Assembly: GCA_003500955.1 (NCBI GenBank)
Contig: DNQP01000142.1
Location: 1 to 13,412, forward strand
Length of the DNA: 13,412 nt
DNA from: Curvibacter sp.
Lineage (GTDB): Bacteria > Pseudomonadota > Gammaproteobacteria > Burkholderiales > Burkholderiaceae_C
Reading direction: 5' to 3'
Position 1 is the first letter of the stretch; each line of letters opens with the position of its first letter. The notes beneath the pieces were generated by a model. It was not told where the DNA came from and did not search any database. It worked only from the letters and a program-made list of their open reading frames with translations. Positions 1 through 6,352 of this stretch are shown one piece after another. The position numbers and the translations under genes were made by a program.

Positions 1-29
1 AGGGCCAGCAGGAGAGAGAAAAAGATCAT
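1..29 (-). CDS. Start of a membrane protein gene, cut by the left edge (possibly CobD/CbiB-like)
   Basis: Only nine codons are visible, reading MIFFSLLLA from an ATG at 29, with AAGG close upstream. The residues are strongly hydrophobic, as at the first membrane helix of an integral membrane protein. The start lies 45 bases after the stop codon of the NUDIX gene, on the same strand and in the same frame, so the two are probably co-transcribed. From memory, many Burkholderiales carry a CobD/CbiB-family gene (an integral membrane protein related to cobalamin biosynthesis) beside this NUDIX gene, with a similar hydrophobic N-terminus. That assignment is inference from context; nine residues cannot prove it. 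The stretch 30-74 holds nothing else I can support. Confidence 0.4.
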
Positions 30-74
30 GCCTTGATGATAACGACCGCCAACTGACGCGCCACTTGCAGCCGC

Positions 75-776
75 TCACGCGGCCATGAAACGATAAAAAT
101 TGCGCAGCATACCGGCCGTGGCGCCCCAGATGTAGCGCTCGGTGGCGCCGTCCTGCCAGGGCATGGAGAACCACTCGCGCCGTACACCTTCAAACTCAAA
201 GGCATGACGCCGATGGTTGGCCGGGTTCAGGATAAAAGACAGGGGTACCTCGAAGACATCGGCCACCTCACCCGCATTGGGTACCAGCGTGAAACCGGGC
301 TGCACCCAGGCCACGACCGGCGTGATGATGAAGGCCGTGCCTGTGGTGTAAATGGGCAAGGTGCCCAGCACCTGCACGTGGTCGCGCGCCAGGCCCACCT
401 CTTCTTCGGCCTCGCGCAAGGCGGCGTCCACCACATCCACATCCGTCTCATCGACCTTGCCGCCGGGAAAGGCGATCTGGCCCGAGTGATTGGAAAGATG
501 GCTGGTACGCTGGGTCAGCAGCAGCGTGGGCTCCGGCCGCGCCACCAGCGGCACCAGCACGGCGGCCTGGGCGGGCTGGCGCTGGGTGAAGCGCGGCTCG
601 GCCCGGACTTCGGGCTGCCACTCAGGCGGTGCCGCAAAGCGCTGGCGCAGGAAGCCGGCCTGCAAACGTTCGGCCGGCACGGCAGGCAGGTGGCTGTCCA
701 CCCCGGCGACCGGCACCTGGCGCGGATCGAAATTGGGCAGCTTGGACAGCGGGGTGATGTGATCGGCGGACGACAT
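75..776 (-). CDS. NUDIX hydrolase, CoA pyrophosphatase type
   Basis: This 233-residue protein carries a full Nudix box at residues 105-129, beginning GGKVDE and ending REAEEEVGL, which binds the divalent metals and catalyses cleavage of a nucleoside diphosphate linked to another group. Directly before it, residues 85-106 (LLLTQRTSHL, then GQIAFPGG) match the additional motif of CoA pyrophosphatases, which split CoA into 3',5'-ADP and 4'-phosphopantetheine. An arginine often found in that motif appears to be Ser95 here. The first 65 or so residues are a less conserved extension. The start at 776 has no clear Shine-Dalgarno sequence and lies only 10 bases past the T-tract of the rplS terminator, so it must rely on read-through or on a promoter inside rplS. 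The family is secure; the substrate is inferred from the motif. Confidence 0.9.
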   Translation of the reverse strand: MSSADHITPLSKLPNFDPRQVPVAGVDSHLPAVPAERLQAGFLRQRFAAPPEWQPEVRAEPRFTQRQPAQAAVLVPLVARPEPTLLLTQRTSHLSNHSGQIAFPGGKVDETDVDVVDAALREAEEEVGLARDHVQVLGTLPIYTTGTAFIITPVVAWVQPGFTLVPNAGEVADVFEVPLSFILNPANHRRHAFEFEGVRREWFSMPWQDGATERYIWGATAGMLRNFYRFMAA

Positions 777-786
777 CGCGAGACAG

Positions 787-824
787 AAAACAAAAACCGC
801 CCGGGCGCAGGCGCGAGGGCGGTT
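787..824 (-). terminator. Rho-independent terminator after rplS
   Basis: On the minus strand, AACCGCCC (824-817) pairs perfectly with GGGCGGTT (802-795). The 14-base loop can itself fold through GCGC repeats. A T-rich tract interrupted by one G follows (796-787). It starts 23 bases after the rplS stop codon and closes the rpsP-rimM-trmD-rplS transcript. Confidence 0.85.
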
Positions 825-847
825 GGGGGGTCTGGGCCGGCCGGGGA

Positions 848-1222
848 TTACTCGGCAGCGGTGGCCTTGCTGACCAGCTTTTCCTTGATACGGGCCGACT
901 TGCCGCTGCGGTCACGCAGGTAGTACAGCTTGGCGCGGCGCACATCGCCGCGGCGCTTGACTTCGATGCTGGCGATCAGCGGGCTGTAGGTCTGGAAGGT
1001 ACGCTCGACGCCTTCGCCGCTGGAGATCTTGCGCACGGTGAAGCCGCTGTTGAGGCCACGGTTGCGCTTGGCGATCACCACGCCTTCGTAGGCCTGCACG
1101 CGCTTGCGGGTGCCTTCGACCACGTTCACGTTCACGATGACGGTGTCACCGGGGGCGAATTCGGGGATGTTCTTGCCCAGGCGGGCGATTTCCTCTTGCT
1201 CGAGGGTCTGGATCAGGTTCAT
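848..1222 (-). CDS. rplS: 50S ribosomal protein L19
   Basis: This 124-residue protein has the normal length for L19, a large-subunit protein at the interface with the 30S subunit. The family pattern is clear along its length: [12 protein letters not shown] at the N-terminus, PGDTV near residue 25, [13 protein letters not shown] in the middle, and the C-terminal signature [17 protein letters not shown]. The ATG at 1222 is preceded by AAAGG at a workable distance. It is the last gene of the rpsP-rimM-trmD-rplS operon, the standard order in many proteobacteria. Unlike the other junctions (10-15 bases), it is separated from trmD by 124 bases that hold a strong hairpin and a possible promoter. It ends at a good terminator. 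Confidence 0.98.
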   Translation of the reverse strand: MNLIQTLEQEEIARLGKNIPEFAPGDTVIVNVNVVEGTRKRVQAYEGVVIAKRNRGLNSGFTVRKISSGEGVERTFQTYSPLIASIEVKRRGDVRRAKLYYLRDRSGKSARIKEKLVSKATAAE

Positions 1223-1275
1223 GTTTTTACCTTTAAGGATCTTGTCCGCGCATAGGGGCTCACAAGGAACCCTGG

Positions 1276-1296
1276 GTCAGACCACCATGGTCTGAC
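1276..1296 (-). other. Perfect 9-bp hairpin in the trmD-rplS gap (possible rplS leader)
   Basis: GTCAGACCA (1276-1284) and TGGTCTGAC (1288-1296) are exact inverted repeats around a three-base loop. No T-tract follows on the minus strand, so it is not an ordinary terminator. A second, weaker stem (CTTGT 1241-1245 with ACAAG 1262-1266) lies between it and the rplS start. Together they suggest a folded 5' leader of rplS, an RNA-processing site or an mRNA-stability element. Which of these applies cannot be told from sequence alone. Confidence 0.6.
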
Positions 1297-1324
1297 AGCC
1301 GGTCAGAGGATCGGGAAGCCCGCA

Positions 1325-1330
1325 ATTGTA
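1325..1330 (-). promoter_or_regulatory. Possible -10 element of an rplS promoter
   Basis: On the minus strand the sequence reads TACAAT, five of six bases matching the sigma-70 -10 consensus. It sits just after the trmD stop codon and about 100 bases before rplS. No convincing -35 box is present at the normal spacing, so this is a weak call. If used, transcription would begin near 1318 and include the 1276-1296 hairpin. Confidence 0.3.
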
Positions 1331-1346
1331 GCAGGAAGCACCTGTT

Positions 1347-2105
1347 TCAGGCCAGGGTGTCGGACAAGGCTGCCAGATAGGCCTCGTCCTGACGGCTCAG
1401 GCGGCCCGCGGCGCGGGCCTGGGCAATCAGCTCGGGGCGCAGGCGGGCAGTCAGGGCCAGGCGCTGCTCGCGGCGCCAGCGCTCGATCTGGCCATGGTGG
1501 CCGGAGAGCAGCACCTCGGGCACACCCTGCCCGTCCCAGAGCTCAGGCCGGGTGTAGTGCGGGCAGTCCAGCAGACCGTCCAGGGCCGGGTTGAAGCTGT
1601 CCAGGGCATGGCTGTCGGCATCCCCCAGCACACCGGGCTGCAGCCGCGCCACGGCATCCAGCAGCGCCATGGCCGCGATCTCGCCGCCCGACAGCACGAA
1701 GTCACCCAGGCTGATCTGCTCGTCCACATGGGCGTCGATGAAACGCTGGTCCAGACCTTCGTAGCGGCCGCAGACCAGCACGGCACCCTCGCTGGCGGAC
1801 CAACGTTCGACCTGGGCATGGTCCAGCGGCCGGCCCAGCGGGGAGAACAGAACCACGGGGGCGCGGCTCGTGCGCTGGGCCTGCGCCGCCTGCAGGCAAC
1901 GGGCCAGAGGCTCGGCCATCATGACCATGCCCGGGCCGCCGCCAAAGGGGCGATCGTCCACACGGCGGTAATGGCCCTCGGCATGGTCGCGCGGGTTGTG
2001 CAGCTGCACCTGGACCTGGCCGGACTCGTAGGCACGACGCGTGATGCCGCTCGTGAGCAGCGGTCCGAACAGTTCCGGGAAAAGCGTGAGGACGTCGAAA
2101 CGCAT
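1347..2105 (-). CDS. trmD: tRNA (guanine-N1)-methyltransferase TrmD
   Basis: TrmD methylates N1 of guanosine 37, next to the anticodon of tRNAs such as those for Leu, Pro and Arg, using S-adenosylmethionine, and so prevents +1 frameshifting. The 252-residue protein begins [13 protein letters not shown], has [11 protein letters not shown] at 50-60, FSPLGRPL at 87-94, [10 protein letters not shown] at 112-121 and LSGGE at 138-142. The last three build the trefoil-knot cofactor site of the SPOUT fold. Arg154 and Asp169 fall at the positions of the catalytic residues known from E. coli. The ATG at 2105 has GGAGG upstream and lies 15 bases after the rimM stop, fitting a co-transcribed operon with rpsP, rimM and rplS. 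Length and motifs are complete, with nothing unusual. Confidence 0.98.
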   Translation of the reverse strand: MRFDVLTLFPELFGPLLTSGITRRAYESGQVQVQLHNPRDHAEGHYRRVDDRPFGGGPGMVMMAEPLARCLQAAQAQRTSRAPVVLFSPLGRPLDHAQVERWSASEGAVLVCGRYEGLDQRFIDAHVDEQISLGDFVLSGGEIAAMALLDAVARLQPGVLGDADSHALDSFNPALDGLLDCPHYTRPELWDGQGVPEVLLSGHHGQIERWRREQRLALTARLRPELIAQARAAGRLSRQDEAYLAALSDTLA

Positions 2106-2120
2106 GGACGGCCTCCGGGA

Positions 2121-2684
2121 TCAGTAGTCCGGCTGCCAGTCCACCGTGATCCGACGGGCCGGCAGGTCTACGGCATCGACGTAGGCCGAGACAAAGGGGA
2201 TCATGCGCTCGGCCGGCTTGCCTTCGTGCTCGTAGGCCACCACCAGCAAGGTCTGCGGGCCAGTGGACATGAGTTCGCTGACCGCGCCCAGTGCCACACC
2301 TTCGCGGTTGATGACGTCCAGGCCGATCAGGTCGATCCAGTAGTACTCGTCCTTGTCGGGCGTGGGAAAGCTGGAACGGGCGACGAAGATGCGGGCGCCG
2401 CGCAGGGCCTCGGCAGCATCACGGTCGGGCACCTCGTAGGCGCTGGCAACCACCGAATCCGAATGGTCCTTGGCTTCCTTGATCGACAGCTGTACCGTGC
2501 CGGTGAAGGTCTTGGCGCCCTTCTCGGAAGGCTGCAGAAACCAGCGTTTGGAAGAAAACAGCGCCTCCGGGGAGGCGCTGTAGGGCAGGACCTTGAACCA
2601 GCCCTTGATGCCCCAGGCATCAAGGATGCGCCCGACTTCGATGGCGTCCGCCGGCAATTCGGCGGCTTCGAGGACGAGCGCCAT
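2121..2684 (-). CDS. rimM: 16S rRNA processing / 30S maturation factor RimM
   Basis: RimM binds ribosomal protein S19 and helps assemble the 30S subunit head and mature 16S rRNA. The 187-residue protein is close to the usual length. The N-terminal RimM barrel carries the signature VGRILDAWGIKGWFKV at residues 17-32. The second half, starting near YYWIDLIGLDV, is the PRC-barrel domain that contacts S19, and the protein ends with the typical PLVSAYVD-like segment (IPFVSAYVDAVDL) and ITVDWQPDY. The ATG at 2684 follows the rpsP stop by 10 bases and is in the expected operon position between rpsP and trmD. The N-terminus has about ten extra residues before the conserved core, which is common. Confidence 0.97.
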   Translation of the reverse strand: MALVLEAAELPADAIEVGRILDAWGIKGWFKVLPYSASPEALFSSKRWFLQPSEKGAKTFTGTVQLSIKEAKDHSDSVVASAYEVPDRDAAEALRGARIFVARSSFPTPDKDEYYWIDLIGLDVINREGVALGAVSELMSTGPQTLLVVAYEHEGKPAERMIPFVSAYVDAVDLPARRITVDWQPDY

Positions 2685-2694
2685 GGAACGGGTC

Positions 2695-2949
2695 TTAGGC
2701 AGCCTTCTTGGCGGCAGCTTGCTTGATCAGGCGCTCCACGGTGGGAGAAGCCTGAGCACCCACGCCTTGCCAGTAGGTCAGGCGGTCCTGGGCGATGCGG
2801 ATGCTTTCTTCCTTGTCGGTCGCGATCGGGTTGTAGAAACCGATGCGCTCGATGAAATTGCCGTCACGACGGCTGCGCTTGTCGGCCACGACGATGTTGA
2901 AGAAGGGGCGAGCCTTGGCGCCGCCGCGGGAGAGTCGAATAACGACCAT
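2695..2949 (-). CDS. rpsP: 30S ribosomal protein S16
   Basis: This 84-residue protein has the usual length for S16, which binds 16S rRNA in the 5' domain and is needed for 30S assembly. It starts [29 protein letters not shown], with [14 protein letters not shown] at about 28-42, both hallmarks of the family, and ends in a lysine/alanine-rich tail. The ATG at 2949 has AAGGA at proper spacing. It is the first gene of the rpsP-rimM-trmD-rplS operon, behind a leader of about 130 bases and a strong -10 element at 3088-3093. Confidence 0.98.
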   Translation of the reverse strand: MVVIRLSRGGAKARPFFNIVVADKRSRRDGNFIERIGFYNPIATDKEESIRIAQDRLTYWQGVGAQASPTVERLIKQAAAKKAA

Positions 2950-2960
2950 GGTTTGTCCTT

Positions 2961-3015
2961 AGGGTGGATCGGTGACCGGATGACCCGTATGAATTAGATA
3001 CGAACGGGACACCCT
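2961..3015 (-). promoter_or_regulatory. Structured leader just upstream of the rpsP ribosome binding site
   Basis: In the transcript, AGGGTG (3015-3010) can pair with CACCCT (2966-2961), and the latter directly abuts the AAGGA ribosome binding site (2960-2956). Inside this outer stem is a hairpin formed by CGTAT (3002-2998) and ATACG (2990-2986), extended by CC/GG pairs across a small bulge. The arrangement could place control of S16 translation in an RNA fold. This is a pairing seen by eye; no folding energy or conservation was computed. Confidence 0.4.
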
Positions 3016-3087
3016 CACGCGATATTTCTTCCGGTGTTTGAGACACGCGACTGACCACCCGGCCAGCGACACACCGAAAAGCCTGCG

Positions 3088-3118
3088 ATTATAGCGTTTT
3101 CCCCTGAGATACCGTCAT
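3088..3118 (-). promoter_or_regulatory. Sigma-70 promoter of the rpsP operon
   Basis: The minus strand has a perfect TATAAT at 3093-3088. The best -35 match is ATGACG (3118-3113), four of six bases, at a long 19-base spacing, so the -10 carries most of the support. The predicted start is near 3081, giving a leader of about 130 bases. The -35 overlaps the start codon of the divergent acetyltransferase gene at 3117. Confidence 0.65.
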
Positions 3119-3644
3119 GCCCGCCATCCGCCCCAGCCGCGAGACCGATATTGCGGCCATCGCCGCCATCTACACGCACTACGTGCTGCACAGCACCTGC
3201 ACCTTCGAAATCGAGCCACCCTCGCCTGCCGACATGGCAGCGCGCCGTACCGAGGTCCTGAGCCGAAACCTGCCTTGGCTGGTGATCGAGGAGGCTGGTC
3301 AGGTGCTGGGCTACGCCTATTGCAACTGGTTCAAACCCCGTCCGGCCTACCGCTACTCGGCCGAGAACTCGATCTATCTGGCCCCGGGCAGCGAGGGACG
3401 TGGCCTCGGTCGCCTCCTGCTGGCCGAACTTGCAGCCCAGGCCGAGGCCGTCGGCGTGCGCAAGCTGATCGCGGTGATCGGCGACTCGGGCAACGCGGCC
3501 TCGGTCGGCCTGCACCGCAAGCTGGGTTTCGAGCCCGTGGGCACCGTCCGCTCCTGCGGCTGGAAGTTCGATCGCTGGCTGGACATCGTGCTCATGGAAA
3601 AGACCCTGGGCGACGGAGACCGCAGCGCACCGCGGGCACAATAA
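3117..3644 (+). CDS. GNAT N-acetyltransferase, phosphinothricin/methionine-sulfoximine type
   Basis: This 175-residue protein is a single GNAT domain that moves an acetyl group from acetyl-CoA to a primary amine. The acetyl-CoA pyrophosphate loop is visible as GSEGRGLGRLLL at residues 91-102. The family-specific stretches STCTFEIEPP (26-35), GYAYCNWFKPRPAYRYS (65-81) with Glu83, and GLHRKLGFEPVG (131-142) resemble the pat/bar and methionine-sulfoximine acetyltransferase subgroup, so likely substrates are phosphinothricin-like amino acid analogues; the true substrate is not proven. The ATG at 3117 has only a weak GAG upstream. It is divergent from rpsP and is followed after 5 bases by the TM2 gene, so the two are probably one transcript. 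No clear own promoter is seen. Confidence 0.9.
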   Translation: MPAIRPSRETDIAAIAAIYTHYVLHSTCTFEIEPPSPADMAARRTEVLSRNLPWLVIEEAGQVLGYAYCNWFKPRPAYRYSAENSIYLAPGSEGRGLGRLLLAELAAQAEAVGVRKLIAVIGDSGNAASVGLHRKLGFEPVGTVRSCGWKFDRWLDIVLMEKTLGDGDRSAPRAQ

Positions 3645-3649
3645 GCCAC

Positions 3650-4099
3650 ATGCTGAAGAACAAAACGCTCGCGGCCTGGCTGGCCTTTCTGGGCGGGCCG
3701 CTGGGCCTGCATCGTTTCTACCTGCACGGCCTGGGCGATGTGCTGGGCTGGCTGCACCCTATTCCGACGGCTCTGGGGCTCTACGGCATCGAGCGCGTGC
3801 TCACCTACGGCTTGGACGATGGCTGGAGCTGGGTGCTGATTCCCCTGCTCGGCTTCAATCTCGCGGTCTGCGCGCTCACGGCCATCGTCTACGGCCTGAG
3901 CAGCCCCGAGAAATGGAATGCCCGCCACAACCCGCAGGCCCCGGCTGATGCATCTGCAGGTCACACGAACTGGTTCACCATCGGGGCCGTGGTGTGCGCC
4001 TTGCTGATCGGCACCACTGCGCTGATGTCCAGCATCGCCTTCAGTTTCCAGCGCTACTTCGAATACCAGATCGAGGAAGCGCGCAAGATCAGCCAGTGA
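3650..4099 (+). CDS. TM2 domain-containing membrane protein
   Basis: This 149-residue protein starts MLKNKTLAAWLAF and contains GGPLGLHRFYLHG at about residues 14-26, the signature of TM2 domains. Hydrophobic segments lie near residues 6-20, 35-47, 60-85 and 110-132, consistent with three to four membrane helices. The central part (PTALGLYGIERV, then a tryptophan-rich stretch) is more extended than in minimal TM2 proteins. The cellular role of such proteins is unknown. The reading frame is open far upstream, but the ATG at 3650 is chosen because it begins the conserved domain and falls 5 bases after the acetyltransferase stop. It ends at a strong terminator. Confidence 0.85.
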   Translation: MLKNKTLAAWLAFLGGPLGLHRFYLHGLGDVLGWLHPIPTALGLYGIERVLTYGLDDGWSWVLIPLLGFNLAVCALTAIVYGLSSPEKWNARHNPQAPADASAGHTNWFTIGAVVCALLIGTTALMSSIAFSFQRYFEYQIEEARKISQ

Positions 4100-4102
4100 A
4101 TG

Positions 4103-4126
4103 AAAAAGGGCCCGCGGGCCCTTTTT
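4103..4126. terminator. Bidirectional terminator between convergent genes
   Basis: GGGCCCGCGGGCCC (4108-4121) is a perfect palindrome flanked by A5 on the left and T5 on the right, so all 24 bases are self-complementary. It can terminate the TM2 transcript on the plus strand, starting 3 bases after its stop, and the pit transcript on the minus strand, 22 bases after its stop. Confidence 0.92.
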
Positions 4127-4148
4127 CTCTGGTTCGCCCAGGCTGGCT

Positions 4149-5162
4149 TCAGAAGATACCCAGGCTGAGCCAATAGGCCACGATGGCCACAAAGGCGCTG
4201 GCCGGAATGGTGAAGATCCAGGCCCAGACGATGTTGCCCGCCACGCCCCAGCGCACCGCGCTGGCACGCTGCGAGGAGCCCACACCGACGATGGCGCCGG
4301 TGATGGTGTGCGTGGTGGACACCGGGATGCCCAGCCCCGTGGCCAGGAACAGCGTCAGCGCTCCACCGGTCTCGGCGCAGAACCCACCGACGGGCTTGAG
4401 CTTGGTGATCTTCTGGCCCATGGTCTTGACGATGCGCCAGCCGCCGAACATGGTGCCCAGGCCGATGGCCGCGTAACAGCTCACCACCACCCAGCCCGGG
4501 GGAGCGGTGTCGGTCGAGCTCATGTAGCCGGTCGCGATCAGCAGCATCCAGATGATCCCGATGGTCTTCTGCGCGTCGTTGCCGCCATGCCCCAGGCTGT
4601 AGGCGCCGGCCGACACGAGCTGCAGACGCCGGAACCAGCCGTCCACACGCGAAGGTGCCGTACGCCGGAACAGCCAGGCCACGATCAGCATCATCAGCGA
4701 GCCCAGCAGGAATCCGAGGAAGGGCGAGACGAAGATGAAGATCACCGTCTTGAGGATGCCCGCCGACAGCAGAGCGTCGGTGCCAGCCTTGCCGATCACG
4801 GCCCCCACGATGCCGCCGATGAGTGCATGGGAGGAACTGCTGGGTATGCCGTAATACCAGGTGATCAGGTTCCAGGTGATGGCGCCCACCAGCGCACCGA
4901 ACACCACATGGGTATCGACCACCCCTGCCTGCACGATGCCCTTGCCGACCATGGCCGCCACGCTGAGGTGGAAGACGAAGATGGCGATGAAGTTGAAGAA
5001 GGCGGCAAACAGCACGGCCTGGCCGGGTTTGAGCACGCCGGTGGAGACGACGGTGGCAATCGAGTTGGCTGCATCATGAAAGCCGTTCATGAAGTCGAAG
5101 GCCAGCGCGAGCACCACCAGCATCAAGATCACCCAGAGGGCGACTTGCGGGACGTTTTCCAT
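4149..5162 (-). CDS. pit: PiT-family low-affinity inorganic phosphate transporter
   Basis: The 337-residue protein is an inner-membrane phosphate (often metal-phosphate) symporter. Both halves of the PiT internal repeat show the signature: FDFMNGFHDAANSIATVV at 22-39 and GHGGNDAQKTIG at 191-202. Further conserved stretches are PSSSSHALIGG (108-118) and PVSTTHTITGAIVG (280-293). About ten hydrophobic segments are visible. The ATG at 5162 is preferred over the TTG at 5168 because AGGA lies six bases before the ATG. It follows the DUF47 gene by 13 bases, an order typical of Pit systems in which DUF47 is thought to assist or regulate the transporter. Transcription probably begins upstream of DUF47, where a PHO box is seen. 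It ends at the shared terminator. Confidence 0.95.
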   Translation of the reverse strand: MENVPQVALWVILMLVVLALAFDFMNGFHDAANSIATVVSTGVLKPGQAVLFAAFFNFIAIFVFHLSVAAMVGKGIVQAGVVDTHVVFGALVGAITWNLITWYYGIPSSSSHALIGGIVGAVIGKAGTDALLSAGILKTVIFIFVSPFLGFLLGSLMMLIVAWLFRRTAPSRVDGWFRRLQLVSAGAYSLGHGGNDAQKTIGIIWMLLIATGYMSSTDTAPPGWVVVSCYAAIGLGTMFGGWRIVKTMGQKITKLKPVGGFCAETGGALTLFLATGLGIPVSTTHTITGAIVGVGSSQRASAVRWGVAGNIVWAWIFTIPASAFVAIVAYWLSLGIF

Positions 5163-5175
5163 GCCCAATCCTGTC

Positions 5176-5823
5176 TCAGGCGTTCTCGAGGACGATGCCC
5201 TCGATCACATTGGCCACGTCCTCGCACTTGTCGGTGACGGTCTCGAGCAGTTCGTAGATAGCCTTGAGCTTGATCACCTCGCGCACATCCGGCTCCTCGC
5301 GGAACAGCTTGCTCATGGCGGTGCGCATCACGCGGTCGGCATCGGACTCGAGGCGGTCGATCTCCTCGCAAGTCTTGAGCGCGGCCTCGGCCGTTCGGGC
5401 CTCGCCGATATTGCCCAGCAGGGACACCGCATCCTTGAGACGTTCGCAGCACTTCACGCTGAGCTCGGTCAGGCGGATGATCTCCTCGGTCATGTGGCGC
5501 ACGTCGTAGAGCGCCATGGTCTCGGTCGCGTCCTGCAGCAGGTCGGCCACGTCGTCCATGGTGTTGATCAGGGTGTGGATCTGCTCGCGGTCGATCGGGG
5601 TGATGAAGGTCTTGTGCAGGGCCTTGTTGACCTCGTGCGTGATGCGGTCGGCAGCACGCTCGGCGTTGTCGACGTCACGGGTGTACTGTTCGCGCAGGTT
5701 GTGGTCACCGTAATGGGCCACCAGCTGGGAGAAGGCGCGCGCCGCTTCCACGATGCGGTCCGCGTGCTGGTTGAACATCTCGAAGAAATTGCCGTCGCGC
5801 GGCATCAGTTTTCCGAACAGCAT
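5176..5823 (-). CDS. DUF47 (PhoU-like) Pit accessory protein
   Basis: This 215-residue, almost entirely helical, charged protein belongs to the DUF47/PhoU-like family (often called Pit accessory protein). It starts MLFGKLMPRDGNFFEMF, and family features are LMPRD near residue 6, HEVNKALHKTFITPIDREQI in the middle (a conserved TPIDRE motif), DDVADLLQDATETMALY, and EVIKLKAIYELLETVTDKCEDVANVIEGIVLENA at the C-terminus. PhoU-like bundles bind metal clusters through acidic residues and are thought to modulate phosphate uptake. The start at 5823 is the conserved one; the longer frame upstream is unrelated in composition. GGAG lies about six bases before the ATG. It is the first gene of the two-gene unit with pit. 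Its function is inferred from family and neighbour. Confidence 0.93.
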   Translation of the reverse strand: MLFGKLMPRDGNFFEMFNQHADRIVEAARAFSQLVAHYGDHNLREQYTRDVDNAERAADRITHEVNKALHKTFITPIDREQIHTLINTMDDVADLLQDATETMALYDVRHMTEEIIRLTELSVKCCERLKDAVSLLGNIGEARTAEAALKTCEEIDRLESDADRVMRTAMSKLFREEPDVREVIKLKAIYELLETVTDKCEDVANVIEGIVLENA

Positions 5824-5836
5824 GGGGACTCCGGTG

Positions 5837-5854
5837 GTGTCGGTTTTATGACAA
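5837..5854 (-). promoter_or_regulatory. PHO-box-like site upstream of DUF47-pit
   Basis: The minus strand reads TTGTCATAAAACCGACAC, matching about 15 of 18 positions of the PhoB consensus CTGTCATAWAWCTGTCAY, with both direct-repeat halves spaced correctly. The site ends only 13 bases before the DUF47 start codon and overlaps the space before its ribosome binding site, leaving no room for a promoter downstream. If PhoB binds here, repression or blocking fits better than classic activation. No convincing -35/-10 pair was found upstream. Confidence 0.6.
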
Positions 5855-5866
5855 ATTGATGAAAGC

Positions 5867-5888
5867 CGGGCAGTGTAACCGCTGCCCG
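5867..5888. other. Hairpin between the DUF486 gene and DUF47
   Basis: CGGGCAG (5867-5873) and CTGCCCG (5882-5888) form a 7-bp stem with an 8-base loop. On the minus strand only a short T-run follows, so it could be a weak terminator for the DUF486 gene, separating it from DUF47-pit. It could equally be incidental in GC-rich DNA. Confidence 0.35.
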
Positions 5889-5906
5889 CCAGGCCCGGCG
5901 CCGGCC

Positions 5907-6275
5907 TCAGGCGCTGCGGAAGATGAAGTACACGGCACCCACCATGCACAGGGCGGCCCAGAGGTAATCCAGCTTGAAGGGTTCCTTCAGGTAGAACATG
6001 GCGAAGGGCACGAAGACGCTGAGCGTGATGACCTCCTGCACGATCTTGAGCTGGCCGACGGTGAAGCCAGCCTGCTGGAAGCCGATGCGGTTGGCGGGGA
6101 CCTGCAGCAGGTACTCGAACAGGGCGATGCCCCAGCTCACCAGCGCTGCCCAGTACCAGGGCGCCGTGGCCAGGTTCTTCAGGTGCCCGTACCAGGCAAA
6201 GGTCATGAAGACATTGCTGCCGATCAGCAGCAGGATGGTCTGCAGAGAGAAAGGCAAGGACTGAAGGGTGCTCAT
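5907..6275 (-). CDS. DUF486 family small membrane protein (DMT-like)
   Basis: The 122-residue protein has four hydrophobic segments (about residues 8-27, 40-60, 74-95 and 104-120) and conserved stretches typical of DUF486, a distant drug/metabolite-transporter relative: FAWYGHLKN near 26-34, WGIALFEYLLQVPANRIG near 48-65, LKIVQEVITL near 76-85 and FYLKEP near 94-99. No substrate is known for this family. The start at 6275 has no evident Shine-Dalgarno sequence. It lies 26 bases after the acnB terminator, so it is either expressed by read-through or from a weak element such as CATAAT just upstream. There is no clear functional tie to its neighbours. Confidence 0.88.
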   Translation of the reverse strand: MSTLQSLPFSLQTILLLIGSNVFMTFAWYGHLKNLATAPWYWAALVSWGIALFEYLLQVPANRIGFQQAGFTVGQLKIVQEVITLSVFVPFAMFYLKEPFKLDYLWAALCMVGAVYFIFRSA

Positions 6276-6301
6276 GGCCGGGGATTATGGGTGCGGGCAA
6301 G

Positions 6302-6330
6302 AAAAAAGCCCTGCGGGGCGACCGCAGGGC
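6302..6330 (-). terminator. Rho-independent terminator after acnB
   Basis: On the minus strand GCCCTGCGG (6330-6322) pairs perfectly with CCGCAGGGC (6316-6308) around a five-base loop and is followed by six T residues (6307-6302). It starts 22 bases after the acnB stop codon. Confidence 0.92.
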
Positions 6331-6352
6331 TTGCCGCCAGGGGCGGTGAGGA

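Noticed and set aside
1494..2726. A 410-codon plus-strand open frame opposite trmD and rimM
   Set aside because: It spans two well-identified minus-strand genes, has no domain signature and shows the low-complexity composition of antisense reading.
5163..5168. TTG start for pit at 5168
   Set aside because: The ATG two codons later has AGGA at better spacing.
5824..6300. Longer reading frame joined to DUF47, starting at 6300
   Set aside because: It runs through the DUF486 gene in another frame and crosses the PHO-box region; the DUF47 family begins at MLFGKLMPRD.
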